Positions 1 to 8,324 of a stretch of 64,000 nucleotides of DNA are shown here, piece after piece. The translations under genes were made by a program, and so were the position numbers. The notes beneath the pieces were generated by a model. The model was not told the origin of the DNA and did not search any database. It saw only the letters and a list, made by a program, of their open reading frames with translations. Origin of the DNA: Streptomyces qinglanensis (GTDB taxonomy: Bacteria > Actinomycetota > Actinomycetes > Streptomycetales > Streptomycetaceae); assembly GCF_900111245.1 (NCBI RefSeq), contig NZ_FOGO01000002.1:434001-498000 (forward strand), given 5' to 3'. Position 1 is the first letter of the stretch. Every line of letters begins with the position of its first letter.

Positions 1-39
1 ATCGGCGACCCGCCCGCGGGACGCCGAGCGGGAAACCGC

Positions 40-105
40 ATGGCCGCCGCATGGCCGCCGCATGGCCGCCGCATGGCCGCCGCATGGCTTCCGCATGGCC
101 GCATG
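40..105. repeat. 11-bp tandem repeat upstream of hisC
   Basis: Six ATG triplets occur exactly 11 bp apart (40, 51, 62, 73, 84, 95) inside the unit atggccgccgc, with the last copies diverging. The rest of 1-270 shows no convincing gene. The array lies about 170 bp upstream of the hisC-like start. I infer replication slippage; no function is visible. Confidence 0.85.
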
Positions 106-270
106 ACCGCGCATGGCCCCCTCGCGGTCCCCGCGCGGGCACGGGCGACCGCGCGGGACGTGCACGGGATCGCTCGGGGAGCTACGCCGTGCGGGTGAAT
201 CCTCTTAAGGTGAGGAGTATTGGCGCAGCGCGCCGGCGGAGCCGAGGGTGACGACGGAGGAGGAGCAGCG

Positions 271-1377
271 GTGAGTGACATGAGCGAGCGGAGCCCGGGT
301 GGCCCCCGGCTGCGGGAGGCGCTGGAGGGCATCCCCAGTTACAAGCCGGGGCGTCCGGCCGCCACCGGCGGCCCCGTCTCCTACAAGCTGTCGTCGAACG
401 AGAACCCCTACCCGCCGCTGCCCGGGGTGCTGGAGTCGGTCTCCGCGGCGGCCGCCTCCGTCAACCGCTACCCCGACATGGCCTGCACGGAGCTGTACGC
501 GGAGCTGGCCGAGCGGTTCGGGGTGCCTGCCACGCACCTGGCCACCGGAACCGGTTCGGTCGGCGTGGCCCAGCAGCTCCTCCAGACGACCGCCGGACCC
601 GGCGACGAGGTGATCTACGCCTGGCGCTCCTTCGAGGCGTACCCGATCATCACCCAGATCTCCGGCGCGACCTCGGTCCAGGTGCCGCTGACCGGGGGCG
701 CGGAGCGGGAGGCGCACGACCTGGACGCGATGGCGGACGCGGTCACGGAGCGCACCCGTCTGATCTTCGTCTGCAACCCGAACAATCCCACGGGCGCCGC
801 GATCCCCCGCGCCGACCTGGAGCGCTTCCTGGACCGGGTGCCCGGCGACGTGCTGGTGGTGCTGGACGAGGCGTACCGCGAGTTCGTCCGCGACGAGCGG
901 GTGGTCGACGGGCTGGAGCTGTACCGCGACCGGCCGAACGTGTGCGTGCTGCGCACCTTCTCCAAGGCGTACGGCCTGGCCGGGCTGCGGGTGGGCTTCG
1001 CGGTGGCCCACGAGCCGGTGGCCGCCGCGCTGCGCAAGACGGCCGTGCCGTTCGGGGTGAGCCAGCTCGCACAGGAGGCGGCGATCGCCTCGCTGCGCAG
1101 TGAGGACGCGCTGCTGGAGCGGGTCGAGGCGCTTGTGAAAGAACGCACACATGTGCTGGCCGAGCTGCGTGCGCAGGGCTGGACGGTGCCGGAGTCGCAG
1201 GCGAACTTCGTCTGGCTGCGGCTGGGGGAGCGGACCGCCGAGTTCGCGGAACGCGCCGAGGAGGCCGGAGTCACCGTGCGCCCGTTCCCCGGTGAGGGGG
1301 TGCGGGTCTCCCTCGGCGAGCCCGCGGCCAACGCCCTCTTCCTGCAGGTCGCGGCGGCTTTCCGAAAAGAGGTGTAG
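271..1377 (+). CDS. hisC: Histidinol-phosphate aminotransferase-like PLP enzyme
   Basis: A fold-type I PLP aminotransferase of the HisC/aromatic aminotransferase family (368 residues, usual length). Visible landmarks are the substrate-arm motif SSNENP (about 41-46), NPNNPTG (about 169), the PLP-ring Asp in LDEAY (about 199) and the Schiff-base lysine in SKAYGLAG (Lys about 232). I chose the GTG at 271 because a GGAGGAG ribosome site sits just upstream; ATG 280 is possible. It lies outside any his operon and directly precedes the cytochrome bd genes, an arrangement I recall from other streptomycetes. The real substrate could therefore be histidinol phosphate or an aromatic 2-oxo acid; sequence alone does not decide. 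A hairpin at 1427-1466 separates it from cydA. Confidence 0.85.
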   Translation: MSDMSERSPGGPRLREALEGIPSYKPGRPAATGGPVSYKLSSNENPYPPLPGVLESVSAAAASVNRYPDMACTELYAELAERFGVPATHLATGTGSVGVAQQLLQTTAGPGDEVIYAWRSFEAYPIITQISGATSVQVPLTGGAEREAHDLDAMADAVTERTRLIFVCNPNNPTGAAIPRADLERFLDRVPGDVLVVLDEAYREFVRDERVVDGLELYRDRPNVCVLRTFSKAYGLAGLRVGFAVAHEPVAAALRKTAVPFGVSQLAQEAAIASLRSEDALLERVEALVKERTHVLAELRAQGWTVPESQANFVWLRLGERTAEFAERAEEAGVTVRPFPGEGVRVSLGEPAANALFLQVAAAFRKEV

Positions 1378-1426
1378 CCGGTCGCCGACAGCCGCTCTGC
1401 CGCGCGGTGCGGTTGCCGGCGGCGGT

Positions 1427-1466
1427 GGCCGGGCGGGTTCCCGAGGGTCCGGGGGCCCGCCCGGCC
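1427..1466 (+). terminator. Terminator hairpin after hisC
   Basis: A perfect 11-bp inverted repeat (ggccgggcggg and its complement) with an 18-nt loop begins 50 bp after the hisC stop. No U-tract follows, as is usual in streptomycetes. It would insulate the redox-regulated cyd promoter from hisC transcription. Confidence 0.6.
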
Positions 1467-1547
1467 TCGTTTTGGGTATGCCTTCACGGCGAGTAGGGGG
1501 GCCGGTGACATGTCCGGAATGGGGCCGTCGTACGCTGGTCTTGTGAA

Positions 1548-1563
1548 TGTGAACGCATTCACG
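1548..1563 (+). promoter_or_regulatory. Rex operator (ROP) in front of cydA
   Basis: TGTGAACGCATTCACG is a 16-bp palindrome that differs at two positions from the published Streptomyces Rex operator TGTGAACGCGTTCACA. Rex senses the NADH/NAD+ ratio and releases the cyd operon when NADH rises, for example under oxygen limitation. The site ends 36 bp before the cydA GTG. Just upstream tacgct (1531-1536) is a possible -10 element, which would place the operator on or just after the transcription start and suggests repression by roadblock or occlusion. The promoter elements are my inference; the operator match is direct. Confidence 0.88.
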
Positions 1564-1599
1564 AATGCGCTCAGGCGCGTGCCTGAAGGAGAGAGCAAC

Positions 1600-3135
1600 G
1601 TGGACCTTGCGTTGGCGCCGGAGACACTGGCGCGCTGGCAGTTCGGCATCACGACCGTCTACCACTTCCTCTTCGTGCCCCTCACCATCTCGCTGGCCAC
1701 CTTCACGGCGGTGCTCCAGACCGCGTGGGTGCGCACGAACAAGGAGAAGTACCTCAAGGCGACCCGCTTCTGGGGCAAGCTCTTCCTGATCAACATCGCC
1801 ATGGGCGTGGTCACCGGCATCGTGCAGGAGTTCCAGTTCGGGATGAACTGGTCCGCCTACTCCCGCTTCGTCGGCGACATCTTCGGCGCACCGCTGGCCT
1901 TCGAGGCGCTGATCGCGTTCTTCATGGAGTCCACCTTCATCGGACTGTGGATCTTCGGCCGCGACAAGCTCCCGAAGAAGCTGCACCTGGCGACGATCTG
2001 GCTGGTCGCCCTCGGCACCGTCGCCTCCGCGTACTTCATCCTGGCCGCGAACTCCTGGATGCAGCACCCGGTCGGCTACCGGATCAACGAGCAGAACGGC
2101 CGCGCGGAGATGACCGACTTCTTCGGCATCCTGTTCCAGAACACCGCGCTCGCGCAGTTCTTCCACACCATGACCGCGGCCTTCCTCACCGGCGCCGCCT
2201 TCATGGTCGGTATCGCCGCCTACCACCTGCTGCGCAAGCGGCACGTCGCCGTCATGCGCAGCTCGCTGCGGCTCGGGCTGGTCACCCTGGTGGCCGCCGG
2301 ACTGCTGACCGCCGTCAGCGGCGACCGGCTCGGCAAGATCATGTACGAGCAGCAGCCGATGAAGATGGCCTCCGCCGAGGCACTGTGGGAGACCCAGGCA
2401 CCGGCGCCCTTCTCCGTCTTCTCCTACGGCGACGTCGACAAGGGGCACAACAAGGTCGCCATCGAGATCCCCGGCGTCCTCTCCTTCCTCGCACACGACA
2501 ACTTCTACGAGGCCGTCCCCGGGATCAACGACACCAACGCGCAGCTCAGGGAGAAGTTCAAGGACAGCACCGGGCTGGACGACTACCGGCCCAACATCCC
2601 CGTCGCCTACTGGTCCTTCCGCTGGATGATCGGCTTCGGGATGTCCTCGCTCGCCCTCGGCGCCGCCGGCCTCTACCTCACCCGGCGCCGGTTCTGGCTG
2701 GCCGAGCGGCTGCGCACCGGCGAGGACGAGGTGCCGCGGCTCGCCCTGACCAAGGAGCGCGAACTGGGCACCCGGCTCGGCACCTGGTACTGGCGGCTGT
2801 CCGTCCTCACCCTCGGCTTCCCGCTGATCGCCAACGCCTGGGGCTGGATCTTCACCGAGACCGGCCGCCAGCCCTGGGTCGTGTACGGCGTGCTGCCCAC
2901 CTCCGCCGCCGTCTCCCCCAGCGTCTCCCAGGGCGAGGTCCTCATCTCGCTGATCTCCTTCACCGCGCTGTACGCGCTGCTGGCCGTCATCGAGGTCCGG
3001 CTGCTGGTCAAGTACGTCAAGGCCGGGCCGCCCGAGCTGACCGAGGCCGACCTCAACCCGCCCACCCGGATCGGCGGCGGCAGCGGCGGCGCCGACGCCG
3101 ACTCCGACGACCGGCCCATGGCCTTCTCGTACTGA
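1600..3135 (+). CDS. cydA: Cytochrome bd ubiquinol/menaquinol oxidase subunit I
   Basis: Subunit I of the proton-non-pumping terminal oxidase that reduces oxygen to water with quinol, carrying haems b558, b595 and d in the membrane. The protein has 511 residues and about nine membrane helices. Visible landmarks are the haem-ligand His22 in the first helix and the family signature GRQPW at 422-426. The quinol-binding Q-loop is of the short type seen in Actinobacteria and Firmicutes. Start is GTG 1600, preceded by AAGGAGAG; the upstream in-frame codons overlap the Rex operator and are excluded. cydB follows 19 bp later, and cydCD after that, so one redox-controlled operon is expected. Confidence 0.97.
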   Translation: MDLALAPETLARWQFGITTVYHFLFVPLTISLATFTAVLQTAWVRTNKEKYLKATRFWGKLFLINIAMGVVTGIVQEFQFGMNWSAYSRFVGDIFGAPLAFEALIAFFMESTFIGLWIFGRDKLPKKLHLATIWLVALGTVASAYFILAANSWMQHPVGYRINEQNGRAEMTDFFGILFQNTALAQFFHTMTAAFLTGAAFMVGIAAYHLLRKRHVAVMRSSLRLGLVTLVAAGLLTAVSGDRLGKIMYEQQPMKMASAEALWETQAPAPFSVFSYGDVDKGHNKVAIEIPGVLSFLAHDNFYEAVPGINDTNAQLREKFKDSTGLDDYRPNIPVAYWSFRWMIGFGMSSLALGAAGLYLTRRRFWLAERLRTGEDEVPRLALTKERELGTRLGTWYWRLSVLTLGFPLIANAWGWIFTETGRQPWVVYGVLPTSAAVSPSVSQGEVLISLISFTALYALLAVIEVRLLVKYVKAGPPELTEADLNPPTRIGGGSGGADADSDDRPMAFSY

Positions 3136-3154
3136 CAGACAGGGGCGCTGCGCA

Positions 3155-4162
3155 ATGGAACTCCACGACGTCTGGTTCGTCCTCATCGCCGTCCTGTGGA
3201 TCGGCTACTTCTTCCTGGAGGGCTTCGACTTCGGAGTCGGCATCCTCACCAAGCTGCTCGCCCGGGACCGGGCCGAGCGGCGGGTACTGATCAACACCAT
3301 CGGGCCGGTCTGGGACGGCAACGAGGTGTGGCTGCTCACCGCGGGCGGCGCCACCTTCGCCGCGTTCCCCGAGTGGTACGCCACCCTCTTCTCCGGCTTC
3401 TACCTGCCGCTGCTGATCATCCTGCTCTGCCTCATCGTGCGCGGCGTCGCCTTCGAGTACCGCGCCAAGCGGGAGGAGGAGCGCTGGCAGCGCAACTGGG
3501 AGCACGCCATCTTCTGGACCTCCCTGATCACCGCGTTCCTGTGGGGAGTGGCCTTCGCCAACATCGTGCGCGGCGTGCGGATCGACGCGGACATGGAGTA
3601 CGTCGGCAACCTGGCCGACCTGCTCAACCCCTACGCGCTGCTGGGCGGCCTGGTCACCCTCACCCTCTTCACCTTCCACGGGGCCGTCTTCACCGCGCTC
3701 AAGACCGCAGGCGACATCCGCACCCGCGCCCGCCGCACCGCGACCGGCGCGGGCGCCACCGCCGCCGTGCTCGCGCTCGGCTTCCTGCTGTGGACCCAGG
3801 CCCACCGGGGCGACACCGCCTCCCTGGCCGCCCTGCTGGTGGCCGCCGCCGCACTGGTCGCCGCGCTCGCCACCAACCTCGCCGGCCGCGAGGGCTGGGC
3901 CTTCACCTGCTCCGGACTGGCGATCGTCGCCGCGGTGGCGATGCTCTTCCTGTCGCTGTTCCCGGACGTCATGCCCTCGACGCTGAACGACCAGTGGAGC
4001 CTGACCGTCAGCAACGCCTCCTCCACCCCGTACACGCTGAAGATCATGACCTGGTGCGCGGCGCTGGCCACCCCCGTCGTCCTGCTCTACCAGGGCTGGA
4101 CCTACTGGGTGTTCCGCAAGCGCATCGGAACCCAGCACCTCGCCCCCTCCGGCGGACACTGA
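3155..4162 (+). CDS. cydB: Cytochrome bd oxidase subunit II
   Basis: Subunit II of the cytochrome bd oxidase, a 335-residue multispanning membrane protein that pairs with CydA. The N-terminal segment with WIGYFFLEGFDFGVG and the following IGPVWDGNEVW are characteristic of the family. It starts 19 bp after the cydA stop and is followed by cydCD after 27 bp, consistent with co-transcription from the Rex-controlled promoter. Confidence 0.97.
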   Translation: MELHDVWFVLIAVLWIGYFFLEGFDFGVGILTKLLARDRAERRVLINTIGPVWDGNEVWLLTAGGATFAAFPEWYATLFSGFYLPLLIILLCLIVRGVAFEYRAKREEERWQRNWEHAIFWTSLITAFLWGVAFANIVRGVRIDADMEYVGNLADLLNPYALLGGLVTLTLFTFHGAVFTALKTAGDIRTRARRTATGAGATAAVLALGFLLWTQAHRGDTASLAALLVAAAALVAALATNLAGREGWAFTCSGLAIVAAVAMLFLSLFPDVMPSTLNDQWSLTVSNASSTPYTLKIMTWCAALATPVVLLYQGWTYWVFRKRIGTQHLAPSGGH

Positions 4163-4189
4163 ACCGCGCCGCGGGAAGGAGAAGCGACG

Positions 4190-7100
4190 ATGAAGCCCGT
4201 CGATCCGCGGCTGCTGCGGTACGCCCGCGCCACCCGGCTGTTCCTCGCCGCCTCGGTCGCCCTCGGGCTGGCCGGCGCCGGACTCGTCGTCGCCCAGGCC
4301 GTGCTGCTCGCGGACGTGGTCGTCGGCGCCTACCGGAACGGAACCCTCGAACAGGGCGCACTGCTCCTGCTCGCCGCCGTCTCCCTCGCCCGGGGCCTGG
4401 TCTCCTGGCTGACCGAGTTGGCCGCGCACCGCTCCGGGGCCGCCGTCAAGTCCGAGCTGCGGGTACGGCTGCTGGAGCGGGCCACCGCGCTCGGGCCCGG
4501 CTACCTCACCACGCAGCGCACCGGCGAACTGACCACGCTCGCCACCCGCGGCGTCGACGCGCTCGACGACTACTTCGCCCGCTACCTGCCGCAACTGGGC
4601 CTCGCCGTCGTGGTGCCCGCCGCCGTACTGGCCCGCATCGTCACCGCCGACTGGATCTCGGCGGCCCTCATTCTGGTCACCCTGCCGCTGATCCCGGTGT
4701 TCATGGCCCTCATCGGCTGGGCCACCCAGTCGCGCACGGACCGCCAGTGGAAGCTCCTCACCCGACTCTCCGGCCACTTCCTCGACGTCGTCGCCGGGCT
4801 GCCGACGCTGAAGGTCTTCGGCCGCGCCAAGGCCCAGGCCGACAACATCCGCACCATCACCGCCGACTACCGCCGCGCCACCCTGCGTACCCTGCGGCTG
4901 GCGTTCCTCTCCTCCTTCGCGCTGGAACTGCTGGCCACGATCTCCGTCGCGCTCGTCGCCGTCAGCATCGGCACCCGGCTCGTGCACGGCGACCTCGACC
5001 TGCACACCGGGCTCATGGTGCTGATCCTCGCCCCGGAGGCGTACCTGCCGCTGCGCCAGGTCGGCACCCACTACCACGCAGCGGCCGAAGGGCTCGCGGC
5101 GGCGGAGTCGGTCTTCGAGGTGCTGGAGCGGCCGATGCCGCCCTCCGGCACGGCCCGCGTGGACGTCTCCGGTGCCGCCGTGGTGCTGGAGGGGGTCGCC
5201 GTACGGCACGAGGGGCGTGCGGGGCGGTCGCTGCCACCGACGGACCTGATGCTGCGCCCCGGTGAGACCGTTGCCCTCACCGGCCCCTCGGGAGGGGGCA
5301 AGTCCACCCTGCTGTCGGTGCTGCTGGGCTTCACGGCTCCCACCGAGGGCCGGGTGCTGGTGGGCGGCGTGCCGCTCGCCGAGCTGAACCTCGCCGCCTG
5401 GCACCAGCAGATCGCCTGGGTGCCCCAGCACCCGTACCTCTTCGCGGGGTCGGTTGCGGACAACGTCCGTCTGGCACGGCCCGACGCCGATGCGGCAGCC
5501 GTCGTCCGGGCGCTCGCCGACGCCGGGGCGCCGGATCTCGACCCGGCACTGGAACTGGGGGAGTCGGGGGCGGGTCTCTCCGCAGGACAGCGCCGCCGCG
5601 TCGCCCTCGCCCGTGCCTTTCTCGCCGACCGCCCGCTGGTGCTGCTGGACGAGCCGACGGCCGCGCTGGACGGGGCGACCGAGGCCGCCGTACTGGCCGC
5701 CGTACGGCGGCTGACCAGGGGCAAGACGGTGGTCCTGGTGACCCACAGGCCGGCGCTGTCGGCAGCGGCGGACCGGGTGTTGGAGCTGCCCGGCGACGCG
5801 GTGACGCTGCGGGCTGCCGTGACCGCCTCGGGGCCGCCCGCGGTCCGGGGCGGCAGTGGGGACACCCCCGGCCTGAGAGCGGGAGAGGGCCGAGGCAGCC
5901 CGCAGACACCCACCGACGCCCGCCTCGCACCAGCAGTCGGCGTCGCCGCCACCCGAAACCCCCTCACCCGCGTACGCGAAACGGCCCGCGGCCTGCGCCG
6001 CAAGTTCGCCCTCGCCCTCGCCCTGGGCGCCCTCGCGGCGGCCTCGGCGACCGGGCTGATGGCGACCTCGGGCTGGCTGATCTCACGCGCCGCCCAGCAG
6101 CCGCCGATCCTCTATCTCATGGTGGCGGTCACCGCGACCCGGGCTTTCGGCATCGGCCGAGCCGTCTTCCGCTACGCGGAACGCCTCGTCTCGCACGATG
6201 CCGCCCTGCGCGTCCTCGCGGAGCTCCGCGTCACCGTCTACCGGCGACTGGAGCGCCTGGCCCCGGCGGGCCTGCGGAACCGGGCACGCGGCGACCTGCT
6301 CACCCGGCTGGTCTCGGACGTGGACGCGCTCCAGGACTACTTCCTGCGCTGGCTGCTGCCGGCCACCGTCGCCGGAACGGTCAGCGTGGCGGCGGTCGTC
6401 TTCGCCGCCTGGCTGCTGCCCGCCGCCGGGGCGGCCCTCGCGGTGGGCCTGGCGGTGGCGGGCATCGCGGTACCCGCGCTCACAGCGGCGCTCTCCCGGC
6501 GTACGGAGCGCCGACTGGCCCCCGCGCGGGCCCGGTTGGCGGTCCGCACAGTGGACCTGCTCACCGGTACCGCGTCCGGTGAACTGCCGGTCACCGGCGC
6601 GCTCGCGGCCCGCCGCGCCGGTGTGACCGAGGCGGACACGGAGCTGACCGGGATCGCGGCGCGCTCGGCGTCCGGCACCGCGCTGGCGTCCGGGCTGAGC
6701 ACCCTGGCCGCCGGTCTGACCGTGACGGCAGCGGCGTGGGCGGGCGCACGCGCCACCACGGCAGGTGGGCTGGACGGGCTCCTCCTGGCCACGGTCGTCC
6801 TCACCCCGCTCGCCGTGTTCGAGGTGGTGACGCCGCTTCCCCAGGCTGTGCAGTTCCGGCAGCGGGTGCGGCGCTCGGCGGAGCGGGTGTACGAGGTACT
6901 GGACGCACCCGCCCCCGTGGAGGAACCGGAGCACCCCGAACCGCTGCCCGCCGACCCGTTCCCCCTCCGCGTCCGCGGGCTGACCGTCCGCTATCCGGAC
7001 GCCCCGACCCGGGCGCGGCCGGCCCTCGCCGGTTTCGATCTGGATCTGACACCGGGCCGCCGGGTGGCCGTCGTCGGCGCTTCGGGCTCCGGCAAGACGA

Positions 7101-7750
7101 CCCTCGCCAACGCGCTGCTCCGCTTCGTGGACCCACAGGCGGGCACCTACACCTTCGGCCCGGACCCGGCCGTCTCCGCGCTCGACGCGGCAACCGACAC
7201 CGTCCGACGGCAGGTCGGTCTCTGCGCCCAGGACGCCCACCTGTTCGACAGCTCGCTGCGGGAGAACCTGCGGCTGGCCAGGCCGTCCGCGACCGAGCCC
7301 CAACTGCACGCGGCGCTCGCCGCCGCCCGTCTGGACGACTGGGTGGCGACCCTCCCACGCGGCCTGGACACCCTCGTCGGCGAGTACGGCGCCCAGCTCT
7401 CCGGCGGTCAGCGGCAACGCCTCGCGCTGGCCCGGGCCCTCCTCGCCGACTTCCCCGTCCTCGTGCTGGACGAGCCCGCCGAGCACCTCGACCTGCCCAC
7501 GGCCGACGCGCTGACCGCCGATCTGCTGGCTGCCACGGAGGGCCGCACCACCGTCCTGATCACCCACCGCCTCCAGGGCCTCGAAGCCGTGGACGAAGTC
7601 GTCGTCCTGACCGCCGGCCGTGTCGTCGAACGCGGCACCCATGAGCAACTGGCCTACGCGGACGGCCCGTTCGCGGAAATGCTGACCCGTGAACGCGAAG
7701 GCGGGCTCGTGTCTATCGGGGGGCCACCTCGTCCGGGTCGGGGTAGGTGA
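4190..7750 (+). CDS. cydCD: CydDC fusion ABC exporter for cytochrome bd assembly
   Basis: A single 1186-residue chain joining the two half-transporters CydD and CydC; in E. coli they are separate and form a heterodimer linked to thiol/haem handling and needed for cytochrome bd assembly. Each half has a six-helix ABC membrane domain and a nucleotide-binding domain. Walker A is GPSGGGKS near residue 365 and GASGSGKT near 963. The first ABC signature is LSAGQ and the second is the canonical LSGGQ, so the first site may be less active. A GGAAGGAG ribosome site precedes ATG 4190. The C-terminus overlaps the convergent lipoprotein gene by 38 bp, and its last dozen residues look unlike the normal end of this family, as if rewritten by the adjacent insertion. 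Confidence 0.95.
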   Translation: MKPVDPRLLRYARATRLFLAASVALGLAGAGLVVAQAVLLADVVVGAYRNGTLEQGALLLLAAVSLARGLVSWLTELAAHRSGAAVKSELRVRLLERATALGPGYLTTQRTGELTTLATRGVDALDDYFARYLPQLGLAVVVPAAVLARIVTADWISAALILVTLPLIPVFMALIGWATQSRTDRQWKLLTRLSGHFLDVVAGLPTLKVFGRAKAQADNIRTITADYRRATLRTLRLAFLSSFALELLATISVALVAVSIGTRLVHGDLDLHTGLMVLILAPEAYLPLRQVGTHYHAAAEGLAAAESVFEVLERPMPPSGTARVDVSGAAVVLEGVAVRHEGRAGRSLPPTDLMLRPGETVALTGPSGGGKSTLLSVLLGFTAPTEGRVLVGGVPLAELNLAAWHQQIAWVPQHPYLFAGSVADNVRLARPDADAAAVVRALADAGAPDLDPALELGESGAGLSAGQRRRVALARAFLADRPLVLLDEPTAALDGATEAAVLAAVRRLTRGKTVVLVTHRPALSAAADRVLELPGDAVTLRAAVTASGPPAVRGGSGDTPGLRAGEGRGSPQTPTDARLAPAVGVAATRNPLTRVRETARGLRRKFALALALGALAAASATGLMATSGWLISRAAQQPPILYLMVAVTATRAFGIGRAVFRYAERLVSHDAALRVLAELRVTVYRRLERLAPAGLRNRARGDLLTRLVSDVDALQDYFLRWLLPATVAGTVSVAAVVFAAWLLPAAGAALAVGLAVAGIAVPALTAALSRRTERRLAPARARLAVRTVDLLTGTASGELPVTGALAARRAGVTEADTELTGIAARSASGTALASGLSTLAAGLTVTAAAWAGARATTAGGLDGLLLATVVLTPLAVFEVVTPLPQAVQFRQRVRRSAERVYEVLDAPAPVEEPEHPEPLPADPFPLRVRGLTVRYPDAPTRARPALAGFDLDLTPGRRVAVVGASGSGKTTLANALLRFVDPQAGTYTFGPDPAVSALDAATDTVRRQVGLCAQDAHLFDSSLRENLRLARPSATEPQLHAALAAARLDDWVATLPRGLDTLVGEYGAQLSGGQRQRLALARALLADFPVLVLDEPAEHLDLPTADALTADLLAATEGRTTVLITHRLQGLEAVDEVVVLTAGRVVERGTHEQLAYADGPFAEMLTREREGGLVSIGGPPRPGRGR

Positions 7751-8324
7751 TCTTGTTGGTGCACTGCATGTGGGGGACGAATTTCTTCGCTGCTGCGATC
7801 AGCAGCTTGAGGCGTGAGTTGTTGCTGAGGTGGAGATCATCGTAGAGAGGGAACTTGAGTGTGTGATCGTCCTCGTATTCTTTACCGCCCGGGTTGAGGC
7901 AGAGAACGAGGAGGGCGCCGGAATACTCCCCGTTGTTTGTTGACGGGCGCCATTCCGTGGACTTTCCATTCCGTGGCCTTATAAAATACCACTCGGCGAA
8001 GATGTTCAACAGGCTGGAGATTTGTTTGTCCTTCTCCAGAGGGGTGAGGCGGCACAACACCTTCAACGTGGACGTATTGTGTGCGTCCGGTTGCCGGAGA
8101 TATGTGGCGGCTTCTCGGTAGCTGTCAGTTTTACCGGCGTGGACTCGCGTTTTCTTTGCTTCCTTGCGCATCTGTTTGTCGAAGATTCCGCCACAGGCTC
8201 GCCCCAGTTTTGTTTCGGGAAGGGTGTTGTCGGCTGTGTCGGAATCCGCTGAGCAGGCTGCGGTCCCGAGGGTGAGAAGCAGAGTGCACCCGAGTGCAGC
8301 CACACGAGTCGGTTTAGTCGCCAT
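7713..8324 (-). CDS. Lipoprotein of the accessory WXG block, unknown function
   Basis: Not recognised. A 203-residue predicted lipoprotein: a short basic N-terminus, hydrophobic stretch and lipobox LGTAAC with the modified Cys near residue 24. The mature part keeps several cysteines and a Lys/Asn-rich C-terminal half. I chose ATG 8324, which overlaps the stop of the upstream large gene in ATGGCGACTAA; ATG 8357 with GGATGG upstream is a fair alternative. Base composition is clearly lower in GC than in neighbouring genes, with codons such as ATA. Its 3' end overlaps the last 38 bp of cydCD tail to tail. Position after a WXG-type protein and a large helical protein suggests a surface partner or immunity role; that is inference. 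Confidence 0.7.
   Translation of the reverse strand: MATKPTRVAALGCTLLLTLGTAACSADSDTADNTLPETKLGRACGGIFDKQMRKEAKKTRVHAGKTDSYREAATYLRQPDAHNTSTLKVLCRLTPLEKDKQISSLLNIFAEWYFIRPRNGKSTEWRPSTNNGEYSGALLVLCLNPGGKEYEDDHTLKFPLYDDLHLSNNSRLKLLIAAAKKFVPHMQCTNKITYPDPDEVAPR

Noticed and set aside
205..3186. Very long minus-strand open frame opposite hisC and cydA
   Set aside because: Composition is the His/Gly/Arg-rich translation typical of the antisense of a high-GC gene; the plus-strand genes are unmistakable families.
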